Positions 1 to 7,613 of a stretch of DNA of 45,425 nucleotides are shown here, piece by piece. This DNA comes from Streptomyces longispororuber (GTDB lineage: Bacteria > Actinomycetota > Actinomycetes > Streptomycetales > Streptomycetaceae): positions 1-45,425 of the forward strand of contig NZ_JAMOLN010000061.1 in NCBI RefSeq assembly GCF_024448165.1. The letters are read 5' to 3'. The notes below the pieces were generated by a model. It saw nothing but the letters and a program-made list of their open reading frames with translations. It did no database searches and was not told the origin of the DNA. Position 1 is the first letter of the stretch; each line of letters begins with the position of its first letter. Position numbers and translations under genes: made by a program.

Positions 1-568
1 ACCCTTCAACCCCGTCTCGCTCGCCATCGGCGCCAACGCGTCGTTCGTCGCGCGGACGGTGGACTCGGACCGCAAGCACCTCACCGAGGTACTGCGCCAG
101 GCAGCGGCCCACCCGGGCACCGCGCTCGTCGAGATCTACCAGAACTGCAACATCTTCAACGACGGCGCCTTCGAGGTCCTCAAGGACAAGCAGCAGGCCC
201 AGGACGCCGTCATCCGCCTGGAACACGGACAGCCGATCACCTTCGGCGCCGAGCAGGGCAAGGGCGTCGTCCGCGACGCACGGACCGGAGAGCTGGAGGT
301 CGTCGCGGTGACCGAGGACAACCGCGCGCGGATCGTCGTCCACGACGCGCACGCCGCGTCCCCGACCACGGCCTTCGCCCTCTCCCGCCTCGCCGACCCC
401 GACACCCTCCACCACACCCCCATCGGCGTCTTCCGCGACGTCGAACGCCCCGTCTACGACACCCAGATGGCCGACCAGCTCGACGCCGCCATCGAACAGC
501 ACGGCAAGGGCGACCTCGGTGCCCTCCTCGCCGGCAACGACACCTGGACCGTAAGGAGTTCGGCATGA
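1..568 (+). CDS. korB: 2-oxoacid:ferredoxin oxidoreductase beta subunit, C-terminal part (5' end outside window)
   Basis: The reading frame is open from base 2, so the gene enters the window already in progress; an internal GTG at 59 is not its start. The visible part contains NPVSLAIGANASFVART and the strongly conserved VEIYQNCNIFND segment, typical of the beta subunit of KorAB-type oxidoreductases. That subunit binds thiamine diphosphate and an iron-sulfur cluster and converts 2-oxoglutarate or a related 2-oxoacid to acyl-CoA with ferredoxin as electron acceptor. The stop codon overlaps the start of the ferredoxin gene (ATGA), so the two are translationally coupled and the ferredoxin is probably the partner. 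The alpha subunit should lie just upstream. The substrate cannot be told from this fragment. Confidence 0.9.
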   Translation, partial: PFNPVSLAIGANASFVARTVDSDRKHLTEVLRQAAAHPGTALVEIYQNCNIFNDGAFEVLKDKQQAQDAVIRLEHGQPITFGAEQGKGVVRDARTGELEVVAVTEDNRARIVVHDAHAASPTTAFALSRLADPDTLHHTPIGVFRDVERPVYDTQMADQLDAAIEQHGKGDLGALLAGNDTWTVRSSA

Positions 569-888
569 CGTATGTGATCGCGCAGCCCTGCGTCGACGTG
601 CAGGACAAGGCCTGTGTCGACGAGTGCCCCGTCGACTGCATCTACGAGGGTCCGCGCAAGATGTACATCCAGCCCGACGAGTGCGTGGACTGCGGCGCCT
701 GCGAGCCCGTGTGCCCGGTCGAGGCGATCTTCTTCGAGGACGCCGTCCCCACGGAGTGGGCCGGGTACCGCACCGCCGACCGGGAGATCTTCGCCGCGGT
801 GGGTTCGCCGGCCGGGGCCAGCGGCGTCGAGCCGTTCGCCGCCGACCATCCGGTGGTGGAGCGGGAACCGGTGAGCGAGCCGCACTGA
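565..888 (+). CDS. fdxA: Ferredoxin, 7Fe/FdxA type
   Basis: This is a 107-residue protein that starts MTYVIAQPCVDVQDKACVDE. It carries two cysteine clusters: one CxxxxxxxC..CP type near residues 9-22 and a classic CxxCxxxCP near residues 39-48 (CVDCGACEPVCP). This matches the small FdxA ferredoxins of actinobacteria, which carry a [3Fe-4S] and a [4Fe-4S] cluster. It overlaps the end of the oxidoreductase beta subunit by four bases and is followed by a hairpin terminator, so it closes that operon. It most likely takes electrons from the 2-oxoacid oxidoreductase. It could also serve the P450 encoded near 24,000, but nothing in the sequence shows this. The last ~30 residues are acidic and poorly conserved. 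Confidence 0.9.
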   Translation: MTYVIAQPCVDVQDKACVDECPVDCIYEGPRKMYIQPDECVDCGACEPVCPVEAIFFEDAVPTEWAGYRTADREIFAAVGSPAGASGVEPFAADHPVVEREPVSEPH

Positions 889-909
889 GGCCCTGCGCCG
901 AGGGCCCGT

Positions 910-939
910 ACGGGAGGCGGCCTTCACCGCCTCTCCCGT
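910..939 (+). terminator. Hairpin terminator after the ferredoxin gene
   Basis: ACGGGAGGCGG (910-920) pairs with CCGCCTCTCCCGT (927-939) with a two-base bulge, then GGTTCTT. It lies 21 bases after the ferredoxin stop and before the AfsA-like gene, so it probably separates the two units. Confidence 0.6.
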
Positions 940-983
940 GGTTCTTCAGTGGGACCGGAGACCGTGAAGGGGAGAGCACCCGC

Positions 984-1043
984 ATGCTCGCCGACGCCAC
1001 CGCGCGCCATCGACCGGACTCCGTCGCAGAGGACTCTCCATGA
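984..1043 (+). CDS. Possible 19-codon leader peptide before the AfsA-like gene
   Basis: ATG at 984 is preceded by GAAGGGGAG (966-974) at good spacing and opens a 19-residue frame, MLADATARHRPDSVAEDSP. Its TGA overlaps the ATG of the AfsA-like gene at 1040 (ATGA). The arrangement suggests translational coupling, so translation of the short frame could feed ribosomes to the downstream start. The downstream gene also has its own AGAGGA site, so coupling may only modulate it. No similarity to a known leader peptide is apparent, and the evidence is the ribosome binding site and overlap alone. Confidence 0.35.
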   Translation: MLADATARHRPDSVAEDSP

Positions 1044-2122
1044 ATCTCCCCTCCTCACCATCCACCGGCCCGTCCACCGGCTCGCTGCCCACCGGTCGGG
1101 CCGGTGCCGTCGTCACGGACGCCGCGCCGCTCCAGGTGCCGCCGCCCGCGGCGGCGTTCCTCGGCCCGCACCACCTCGTCCACCGGCCCGACACCCCGGA
1201 AGGCTTCCTGCTCTCCGCCACCCCTCCCGGCCGGCACCGGTTCGGCTTCTCCGCCCGGCTGCCCGAGGCGCACCCGCTGTTCGCCGACTCCACCGCCCCG
1301 TTCCACGACGTGCTGTACCCGATGGAGTCCCTGCGGCAGATGGCGGTCTTCGCGGCGGGCCGCTACTTCCGGGTGCCGGACAACCGGCGGATCCTGCTCG
1401 CCGACTGTGCGTTCGCGATCACCGCCCTGCCCTCGTGGCAGCGTGCCGCGCCCGCCGGCGCCCGGCTCACCCTCGACCTCGACCTGACCCCGGCCGACGT
1501 GGTCAAGGGAGTGCCGCGGTCGATGGACTGCGGGGCGTCGATCAGCATCGACGACGAGGAGTGCGGGACGGTCCGGGCCCGCCTGGTGTTCCTGATGCCG
1601 GGCGTCTACCGCAATCACCGCGCGAACTCCCGCCGGGAGAGCGAGCGCACGGCGGGCGGCAACAGCGGGCTGCCGGACGGGCACGGGGTCCCGGGCGCCG
1701 AGCTCGTCGGCCGGTGCAGCCCCCGCAACGTACTGATCGGGCTGCCGCTGGAGGAGGACGACGAGTCGCTGACCTTCCCGGTCAACATCCCCGCCGCCCG
1801 CGAGGTGCTGCCCGACTCGGGTTCGGAGGTGCCGGCCGCGCTGTTCCTCGAAGCGTCCCGGCAGGCCGCGCTGTTCGGGGTCGGCGAGCTGTACGGGCTC
1901 GCCCCCGGGCACGCCGTCCTGACCCGGTGGGAGGCCGCGTTCCGCGGGTTCGCCGAGCCGGGCCTGCCGCTCCTGTGCTCGGTGCGGCCGCAGCACCGCG
2001 GCACCCCGGGCGAGGTGCGGCGGGACGCCGCCGGGCGCCCCTTCGCCGAGCTCTCCCTCGTGTTCACCCAGGGGATACGGGTCGTGGCGGAGGTCAGCAC
2101 CTCCGTCCTGCAGATCTGCTGA
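1040..2122 (+). CDS. AfsA-family gamma-butyrolactone biosynthesis protein
   Basis: This is a 360-residue protein with the two-hotdog layout of AfsA/ScbA enzymes. The first domain has LVHRPDTPEGFLLS near residue 46 and PMESLRQMAVFAAGRYF near residue 94. The second has AALFLEASRQAALFGVGELYG near residue 273, echoing the E-x-x-RQ signature of the family. AfsA-type enzymes join a beta-ketoacyl group from an acyl carrier protein to dihydroxyacetone phosphate, the first step to A-factor-like hormones. ATG 1040 is chosen because AGAGGA (1027-1032) precedes it and the N-terminus fits. The gene lies 42 bases before a SARP activator and probably shares its mRNA. No gamma-butyrolactone receptor lies in the window. 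Some AfsA relatives have regulatory rather than clear catalytic roles, so a functional hormone is inferred. Confidence 0.85.
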   Translation: MNLPSSPSTGPSTGSLPTGRAGAVVTDAAPLQVPPPAAAFLGPHHLVHRPDTPEGFLLSATPPGRHRFGFSARLPEAHPLFADSTAPFHDVLYPMESLRQMAVFAAGRYFRVPDNRRILLADCAFAITALPSWQRAAPAGARLTLDLDLTPADVVKGVPRSMDCGASISIDDEECGTVRARLVFLMPGVYRNHRANSRRESERTAGGNSGLPDGHGVPGAELVGRCSPRNVLIGLPLEEDDESLTFPVNIPAAREVLPDSGSEVPAALFLEASRQAALFGVGELYGLAPGHAVLTRWEAAFRGFAEPGLPLLCSVRPQHRGTPGEVRRDAAGRPFAELSLVFTQGIRVVAEVSTSVLQIC

Positions 2123-2164
2123 CGGCCGCGCACCGGTCGGGGGCGGCACAGACAAGGAGCAACC

Positions 2165-4912
2165 ATGCGCTTTCAGGTACTGGGCCCGGTGCGGATGTCG
2201 CCACGCACCCCGACGGCGGCCAAGCCGCGCGTGGTGCTGGCGACCCTGCTGGTGAAGAACAACACCGTCGTGTCCGCACACAGTCTGATCGACGAGCTGT
2301 GGGGGACGACACCGCCGCGCACCGCCTCGACGACGCTCCAGGTGTACGTGTCGCACCTGCGCAAGGCGCTCGCGGGCCCCGACGGGGTGCCGGACGCCGG
2401 CGGGCAGCCGCTGGTGACCCAGCCGCCGGGCTACGTCATGCGGGTGGCGCCCGACGAACTCGACCTGGTCCTCTTCGAGTTGCTGCGCGCGCAGGGCCGG
2501 ACGGCGTACGACGAGCGGGACTACGTCGACGCGTCCCGGCTGCTCGGCGAGTCCCTGGCGTTGTGGACGGGCCCGGCGCTGTCCGGCATCCCGCACGGGT
2601 CCTCGCTCCAGTCCACCGCGATCCGGCTCGACGAGCTGCGCTCGGAGACGCTGGAGCAGCGGATCAGCGCGGACCTGAAGCTGGGCCGCCACCAGGAGCT
2701 GATCGGTGAACTGATGGCGCTGGCCCACGAGTTCCCGATGCGGGAGAGCCTGCACGGGCTGCTCATGGTGGCGCTGTACCGGGCCGGGCGGCAGTCGGAC
2801 GCCATCCAGGCCTACCACCGGGTGCGGCGCACGCTGGTGGACGAGCTCGGCGTGGAGCCCGACAGCTCCCTCAAGCGCATCCTGGCCCGGCTGCTCGCCT
2901 CCGACCCCGCGCTCGCCTGGCACCCCGCGCGCGGCCGGGCCGACGCCCCGGCCCCCGGCCGCCACCCCTCCGCCAGGACCGCCGGGACCGCCCCGGTGGC
3001 GCCCGCCGACCTGCGTCCGCCGCTGTGGCTGCCGCCGCCGCTCGCCGACTTCACCGGCCGCGCCGATGAACTCGACCGGTGCGCCGTGCTGCTCACCGGA
3101 ACCGACCGCTCGGCGCCCCGCATAGTGGCCGTGTCGGGCAGGCCAGGTGTCGGCAAGACCGCCCTGGCCGTCCAACTGGCCCGCGGGGTCGAGGGGTTCG
3201 CGGCCGGCCGGGTGCTGGTGCCGCTGCGGGACTCCGCCGGACGGGCGCTCACGGCGCAGGCCGCGATGGCCGCGCTGCTGCGCCGACTGCTGCCCCCCGG
3301 CCCGGAAGGACCCGCCGCCGTCCCCACCGAACTCGACGACCTGAGCGACCAGTTGCAGCACGTCACCCGTGGCCGGGAGCTGCTGCTCGTCCTCGACGAC
3401 GCGGTGTCCGAGGCCCAGATCCGTCCGCTGCTCGCCGCGGTGCCGGACGCCGCGGTGCTGCTCACCGGCCGCCGCCCGCTGGCCGCCCTGGAACACGCCC
3501 GGCACCTGGTCCTCGACGTGCTCGGCCAGGAAGAGGCCGAATCCCTGCTGCTCACCACCGGCGGCCCGCGCATGGCGGAGGACCCGGCGGCGGTGACCCG
3601 GATCGCCCGGCTGTGCGGACGGCTGCCGCTGGCGCTGCGCGTCGCGGCGGGCGGGACGGCGGTGCAGCCGCACTGGACGGCGGGCGGACTCGCGCGCCGC
3701 CTGGAGGACGAACGCACCCGGCTCGCCGCGCTGTCGCTGGGCGACCTCGACGTGCGCAGCAGCCTGCTCACCGCGTACCACGAGGTGTCGGAGGCCGGCC
3801 GGCACGCGTTCCGCCGGCTGGGCCTCGCGCCGCTGCCCGACTTCCCCGTGTGGGCCGCGCAGTCCCTGCTGGGCGCCGCCCCGGAGGCGACGGAGGAGCT
3901 CCTCGGCGCGCTGGTGCGCGCCCAACTCCTCGACGTGCGCCAGGAGTCGGGGACGGACACCGTGCCCGGCGGGGCCGTGCGGTACGGCTACCACACGCTG
4001 CTGCGTTCGCTGGCCCTGGAGATGCTGGCCGAGGTCGACGGCGAGGAGACCGTCACGGAGACGATCGGCCGGCTCGGCCGGGCCTTCCTGCTGCGGGCCA
4101 GGGCCGCCGACGCGCGGCTGACCCCCGGCCGGGACCGGCTGGCGGGCGTGCTGGAGACCGCCGCCGGGGAACTGCCGCCGGGGGACGCCGCGGTGAGCAC
4201 GCCGCTGCGCTGGTTCCGGGCGGAGTCGGCGGGACTGCTCGAAATGGTGCGGCGGCTGCACGGAGCCGGACTGTGGGGGCTGACCTGCGCGCTGGCGTCG
4301 GCGACGAGCGGCTACTACGAGGCCTGCGGCGTGTGGGACGACTGGCGGATCGGCCACGAGCTCGCGGTCGACGCGGCCCGCCGCAGTGGTGACGCGCTCG
4401 CGGAGGCCACGCTGCTGCGCTCGCTGGGCGATCTGGCCTGGCAGCGTCGGGACGCCGCGCGGGCCGTGGACCACTACCGGCACGCGGCCCGGCTGTTCGC
4501 GCTGACCGACGACGGGATCGGGGCCGCCCGCTGCGCCACCGGGGAGGCCGATGTGCTGCTCGGGCAGGGCGAGTTCGGCCGTGCGGACGCGCTGTACAGG
4601 CGGGCCCTGGAGCGGGCCGCGGCCGAGGGCGACACCCGGGGCTGCGCGGAGGCCGAGCGCGGTCTTGCGCTGGTCGCGCTCCTGACGGGCCGGCCCGCCG
4701 ACTGCCTCGCGTCGCTCGAAGGGTGCGCGAGCGCGGCCGGTGCGCTGGGCGACGTCCGCTGGCACGGGTACGCGCTGCGGCTCGCGGAGCAGGTCCGTGC
4801 CGCGGGGCGGGCAGCCGTGGCGTGGCCGCACCTCGAAGTGCGGCCCGGGGTCTGGCTGATGAGCGACGTTCCCGTGGCCGAGGGGCCGGTGGCCGAGCTG
4901 CCCACGGGCTGA
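2165..4912 (+). CDS. SARP-family activator with NB-ARC ATPase and TPR region (AfsR-like)
   Basis: This is a 915-residue protein. Residues 1-70 form the OmpR-like winged helix (MRFQVLGPVRM, then LIDELWGTTPPRTASTTLQV). Residues ~95-245 form the bacterial transcriptional activator domain, ending in VDELGVEPDSSLKRI. After a Pro/Ala-rich linker there is an NB-ARC ATPase with P-loop GRPGVGKT (325-332) and Walker B LLLVLDDAV (~408). The C-terminal third is helical and TPR-like. This is the AfsR layout of large SARPs, which switch on biosynthetic clusters by binding direct repeats with 11-base spacing at promoters. It shares a unit with the AfsA-like gene and converges on the tetronate operon, so it is the likely cluster activator. 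No TTA codon was noticed. AGGAG lies just before the ATG at 2165. Confidence 0.92.
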   Translation: MRFQVLGPVRMSPRTPTAAKPRVVLATLLVKNNTVVSAHSLIDELWGTTPPRTASTTLQVYVSHLRKALAGPDGVPDAGGQPLVTQPPGYVMRVAPDELDLVLFELLRAQGRTAYDERDYVDASRLLGESLALWTGPALSGIPHGSSLQSTAIRLDELRSETLEQRISADLKLGRHQELIGELMALAHEFPMRESLHGLLMVALYRAGRQSDAIQAYHRVRRTLVDELGVEPDSSLKRILARLLASDPALAWHPARGRADAPAPGRHPSARTAGTAPVAPADLRPPLWLPPPLADFTGRADELDRCAVLLTGTDRSAPRIVAVSGRPGVGKTALAVQLARGVEGFAAGRVLVPLRDSAGRALTAQAAMAALLRRLLPPGPEGPAAVPTELDDLSDQLQHVTRGRELLLVLDDAVSEAQIRPLLAAVPDAAVLLTGRRPLAALEHARHLVLDVLGQEEAESLLLTTGGPRMAEDPAAVTRIARLCGRLPLALRVAAGGTAVQPHWTAGGLARRLEDERTRLAALSLGDLDVRSSLLTAYHEVSEAGRHAFRRLGLAPLPDFPVWAAQSLLGAAPEATEELLGALVRAQLLDVRQESGTDTVPGGAVRYGYHTLLRSLALEMLAEVDGEETVTETIGRLGRAFLLRARAADARLTPGRDRLAGVLETAAGELPPGDAAVSTPLRWFRAESAGLLEMVRRLHGAGLWGLTCALASATSGYYEACGVWDDWRIGHELAVDAARRSGDALAEATLLRSLGDLAWQRRDAARAVDHYRHAARLFALTDDGIGAARCATGEADVLLGQGEFGRADALYRRALERAAAEGDTRGCAEAERGLALVALLTGRPADCLASLEGCASAAGALGDVRWHGYALRLAEQVRAAGRAAVAWPHLEVRPGVWLMSDVPVAEGPVAELPTG

Positions 4913-4977
4913 GCGGCCGGCCGGGCGGGCACCCGGAACGACGGCGGCCCCGTCGCGTCCTGAAGGACGTGGCGGGG

Positions 4978-5168
4978 CCAGGGTCTGTCCGGCGGATCAT
5001 GTCGCGGGCGCGGGGTCTGGCACGCCGACCTGCGGCGTTGTCGTCAATCACCATCGCTCCGCGATGCCTCAATCCTCCGCCTTGCATCTCGACGCGCCAG
5101 ACCCCGCTCACCCGCACCGATTGATGACGGCCTCTCGGATGCGACCTGATCCGCCGGACAGACCCTGG
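4978..5168. mobile_element. MITE-like element with nested inverted repeats
   Basis: The ends form a perfect 22-base inverted repeat (4978-4999 and 5147-5168, core GTCTGTCCGGCGGATCA); with one mismatch it extends to 28 bases. A second, inner inverted repeat GCGGGGTCTGGC (5010-5021) pairs with GCCAGACCCCGC (5096-5107). The 191-base interior has no convincing gene. This fits a miniature inverted-repeat transposable element mobilised by an IS transposase elsewhere; the IS family is not shown here. No clear target duplication is seen. Lying between convergent genes, its folded RNA may also act as a terminator in both directions. Confidence 0.65.
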
Positions 5169-5189
5169 TGCCGCAGGTCGGGCCGGTGG

Positions 5190-6203
5190 TCAGGCCGGGC
5201 GCAGTGCGCGCAGGGTGGCCGGGTCCAGGTCGGCGGCGCTGAGCCGGCGGGGTGCGGGGCGGCGGTTGCGGAGCATCTGGCGCCACTGCTCGGGGCTGAA
5301 GCTGGCCGGCTGGGTCGTACCGATGAAGTCGCGCAGCACCGACAGGAAGCGGTCGGGGTCGCTGCGGAAGGGGAAGTGGCCCGCTTCCTCGAAGATCTCC
5401 AGCCGGCTGCCCGGCATCGAGACGTGTCCGAGTCCTGCGTGCAGCGCCGGGACGACCTGGTCGCGGCCGCCCCAGACGAGCATGGTGGGCATGCCCTGGG
5501 CCAGGTAGCAGCGGTCGAGCATGGTGCCAACCTGTCCGCGCCAGTCGACGACGGCGCGCAGGGTGCGCACGAACGCGTTGCGCGAGGTGGCGTCGGGCAG
5601 GGCGTCGACGACGCGCAGCAGGTCGGGGGCGTCGACGGCGAGGTCGGTGCCCAGCCACTGGAGGACCTTGACGGCGGCTCCCACCTGCCAGCGCATGGTG
5701 GGCAACTGGAGCAGTTGCAGGACCAGTTCGGCGCCGGGCAGGGAGGCGGCCCGCAGCAGCGGGGTGACGTGCCGGCTGACGCCGCCGGTGCCGACCAGGA
5801 CGAGGCGCTCGCACCGCTCGGGGAACTGGTAGGCGAACTGCATGGCCACGGCGCCGCCGAGGGAGTGCCCCACGATGGTGGCGCGTTCGACGCCGAGGAC
5901 GCTGAGCAGGTCCCGCATGCCGTTGGCGTAGGCGGCCAGTGAGTAGTCGGCCCGTGGTTTGTCGGAGTGTCCGTGGCCGAGCAGGTCGGGTGCGATGACC
6001 CGGTGGCTGCGGGCGAGGCCGGGCATGATGTCCCGCCAGGTGTCGGACGAGTCGCCGATGCCGTGGATCAGGAGGACGGCGTCGCCCTTCCCGGCCATCC
6101 GGAAGGCCCTGCGGTGGCCGTGCACGGTGCGGTGGCGCAGCCGGATGCCGGCGCCGCGGGGGCCGCGGGGTGCGTACTGTGCGGACAGGGACACGGACGT
6201 CAT
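5190..6203 (-). CDS. Alpha/beta hydrolase fold protein, last gene of the tetronate operon
   Basis: This is a 337-residue protein with a complete hydrolase signature: oxyanion segment LLIHGIGDSSDTW (~44-56), nucleophile elbow GHSLGG with Ser114, acid in GGRD (Asp248) and His276 in AGHFP. The overall pattern resembles the esterase/haloperoxidase/C-C hydrolase superfamily, with a cap region around 140-220. Its ATG overlaps the stop of the 60-residue gene upstream (ATGA), so it is coupled to the biosynthetic operon. Possible jobs are editing or release of acyl thioesters, ester hydrolysis during tetronate maturation, or the elimination step. The other hydrolase in the operon is a better candidate for elimination. 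The extra ~40 residues at the C-terminus (after residue 295) are Arg/Pro-rich and look unstructured. Confidence 0.85.
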   Translation of the reverse strand: MTSVSLSAQYAPRGPRGAGIRLRHRTVHGHRRAFRMAGKGDAVLLIHGIGDSSDTWRDIMPGLARSHRVIAPDLLGHGHSDKPRADYSLAAYANGMRDLLSVLGVERATIVGHSLGGAVAMQFAYQFPERCERLVLVGTGGVSRHVTPLLRAASLPGAELVLQLLQLPTMRWQVGAAVKVLQWLGTDLAVDAPDLLRVVDALPDATSRNAFVRTLRAVVDWRGQVGTMLDRCYLAQGMPTMLVWGGRDQVVPALHAGLGHVSMPGSRLEIFEEAGHFPFRSDPDRFLSVLRDFIGTTQPASFSPEQWRQMLRNRRPAPRRLSAADLDPATLRALRPA

Positions 6204-6382
6204 GCCTCCTCGCGCCGCCCGTGGCGGCGGCTGTGGCCGCGGCGGCCGTCGGTCGTGTACGGCGCCGGGGCGGGCCGGTACCGGGTGGTCGTCAGATCGC
6301 TCTCGATGACACCGAGCGAGGCGAGCGACTGCCAGGGACGTACCGTCCCGGTCGTGGCCTTCGGTGTAGGTCCGTCAGTCAT
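6200..6382 (-). CDS. Small basic protein of unknown function, 60 residues
   Basis: The predicted protein starts MTDGPTPKATTGTVRPWQSL and ends in an Arg/His-rich tail (GRRGHSRRHGRREEA). ATG at 6382 has a strong GAGGAG site about 8 bases upstream, and its TGA overlaps the start of the next hydrolase (ATGA), which supports it being a real gene. It has no predicted membrane segment and no cysteine. The middle, LGVIESDLTTTRYRP, is the least biased stretch. I do not recognise it. A carrier or partner protein for the adjacent hydrolase, or merely a coupling ORF, are both possible. No peptide-modifying enzyme is nearby, so a RiPP precursor is unlikely. Confidence 0.5.
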   Translation of the reverse strand: MTDGPTPKATTGTVRPWQSLASLGVIESDLTTTRYRPAPAPYTTDGRRGHSRRHGRREEA

Positions 6383-6473
6383 GGCTGCGTCTCCTCGACG
6401 TCCGTGCGGGCGAAAGGGTTCGGTGTGGTGTCCTCTTCGGGTGGGGGCGGCGCCTCGGCCGGACGGGTACGGG

Positions 6474-7535
6474 TCAGTGGCGGCGGCCGGTGAGCCGGGA
6501 CAGCAGCAGCTGGGAGAAGAGCCAGCGGCGCATCGCGCCGAGGTGGCCGGGCGAGCCGTGCACGTCGTCGAACGTCTTGACCCGCAGGTCGGGCAGTGCG
6601 GCGAGGAGCCCGCGCTCGGCGGCCGGGATGATCTCGTCGCGGCTGCTGGCGACGTACCGTACGGGCACCCGCACCTGCCGCAGCCGGTCGGCGCCGATGG
6701 CGTGTTCCGGCAGGGCGGACCAGAGGGCGTCGTGGTCGGCGGCCCCGGTGAGCCGGCACAGCGTTTCGACGGTGATGCGGGGGATCCTGGGCCGCCAGTC
6801 GGTGTCGGTGAAGAAGGCTCCGACGGGTGCCCCGACCGTCAGGATGCGGCGGATCCGGGCGTCCTCGGACGCGGCGTGCAGGGCGAGGCTGCCGCTGAAG
6901 CTGAGGGTGAGCAGGGAGGTGTCGGCGACGTTCGCCCGGTCGGCCAGCTGGTCCAGGAGGTGCGGCAGCAGCTCCCAGGAGTCCGGCCGGTAGGTCAGGG
7001 TGTTCTCGCCGACGCCGGGGAACTCGGTGACGACGGCGGCGAATCCCAGCCGTCCGAGCAGGGGCAGCAGCGGCGCCCACTGTTCCTTGACGCTGACGAT
7101 GCCGCCCATGACGATCAGCAGCGGGCGGCGCCTGGCGGGGTGGAGGCCGGTGGTCCAGCAGGCCACCCGGCCGTCCTGGAAGGGGATGTCGAGCCGCTCG
7201 ATGTCGCGGTCGCGGCGCCAGGTGTCGAACGACTCGACGCCGAGCCGTCCCGCGGCGGCCCTGACCGGATCGCCGTGGTACGGGAAGCGGGCGAGCGCGA
7301 AGTGGGCGCAGGCCTCCAGGTGGCGGCCGCGGACCGCGGCGGCGCGGCCGGCCCGGGTCCAGGTGGCGGCCCACGACTCCGGGTCGCCGCGCCGGTCGTT
7401 GCTGATCCCGGACAGGATGCGGGCGGCCTTGCCCGGCGCCATGCCCTGTCCCCGGGCGTGCAGGAGGGCGAACTCCTTGAGCTCCAGGAGGTGATGCTCC
7501 GTCAATTCTGGCTGGGTCAGGTGCTGTTGGTCCAT
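6474..7535 (-). CDS. FrsA-like alpha/beta hydrolase, candidate acetate-eliminating enzyme of tetronate maturation
   Basis: This is a 353-residue protein. Residues 1-115 are a helical N-terminal part; the hydrolase core starts near LLIVMGGIVSVKEQW (139-153). The nucleophile elbow is LSFSGS with Ser214, where the usual first glycine is serine; Asp300 (SSRDEI) and His326 (DDVHGSP) complete a likely triad. This layout with an N-terminal lid matches DUF1100/FrsA-type hydrolases. Tetronate pathways use an alpha/beta-hydrolase-fold enzyme (Agg5 in agglomerin, AbyA5 in abyssomicin) to eliminate acetate from the acetylated hydroxymethyl group and leave an exocyclic methylene. The E2-like acyltransferase needed just before that step is encoded two genes upstream, so this assignment is reasonable but inferred. 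Confidence 0.75.
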   Translation of the reverse strand: MDQQHLTQPELTEHHLLELKEFALLHARGQGMAPGKAARILSGISNDRRGDPESWAATWTRAGRAAAVRGRHLEACAHFALARFPYHGDPVRAAAGRLGVESFDTWRRDRDIERLDIPFQDGRVACWTTGLHPARRRPLLIVMGGIVSVKEQWAPLLPLLGRLGFAAVVTEFPGVGENTLTYRPDSWELLPHLLDQLADRANVADTSLLTLSFSGSLALHAASEDARIRRILTVGAPVGAFFTDTDWRPRIPRITVETLCRLTGAADHDALWSALPEHAIGADRLRQVRVPVRYVASSRDEIIPAAERGLLAALPDLRVKTFDDVHGSPGHLGAMRRWLFSQLLLSRLTGRRH

Positions 7536-7613
7536 GATGGCTCCCCGCTGTGTGCGGTCAGTGTCCGGGCCGCCGCTTGCGGGCCGGTTGTACAGCGGGC
7601 GCCGGAAGCCCGC

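Noticed and set aside
1055..4831. A 1258-codon open frame on the minus strand
   Set aside because: It is antisense to the clear AfsA-like and SARP genes, lacks any domain, and is the Arg/Pro/Gly-rich kind of frame produced by high GC content.
6200..6382. RiPP precursor
   Set aside because: No modifying enzyme, protease or dedicated transporter is nearby, there is no cysteine or typical core, and coupling to a hydrolase in a tetronate operon fits better.
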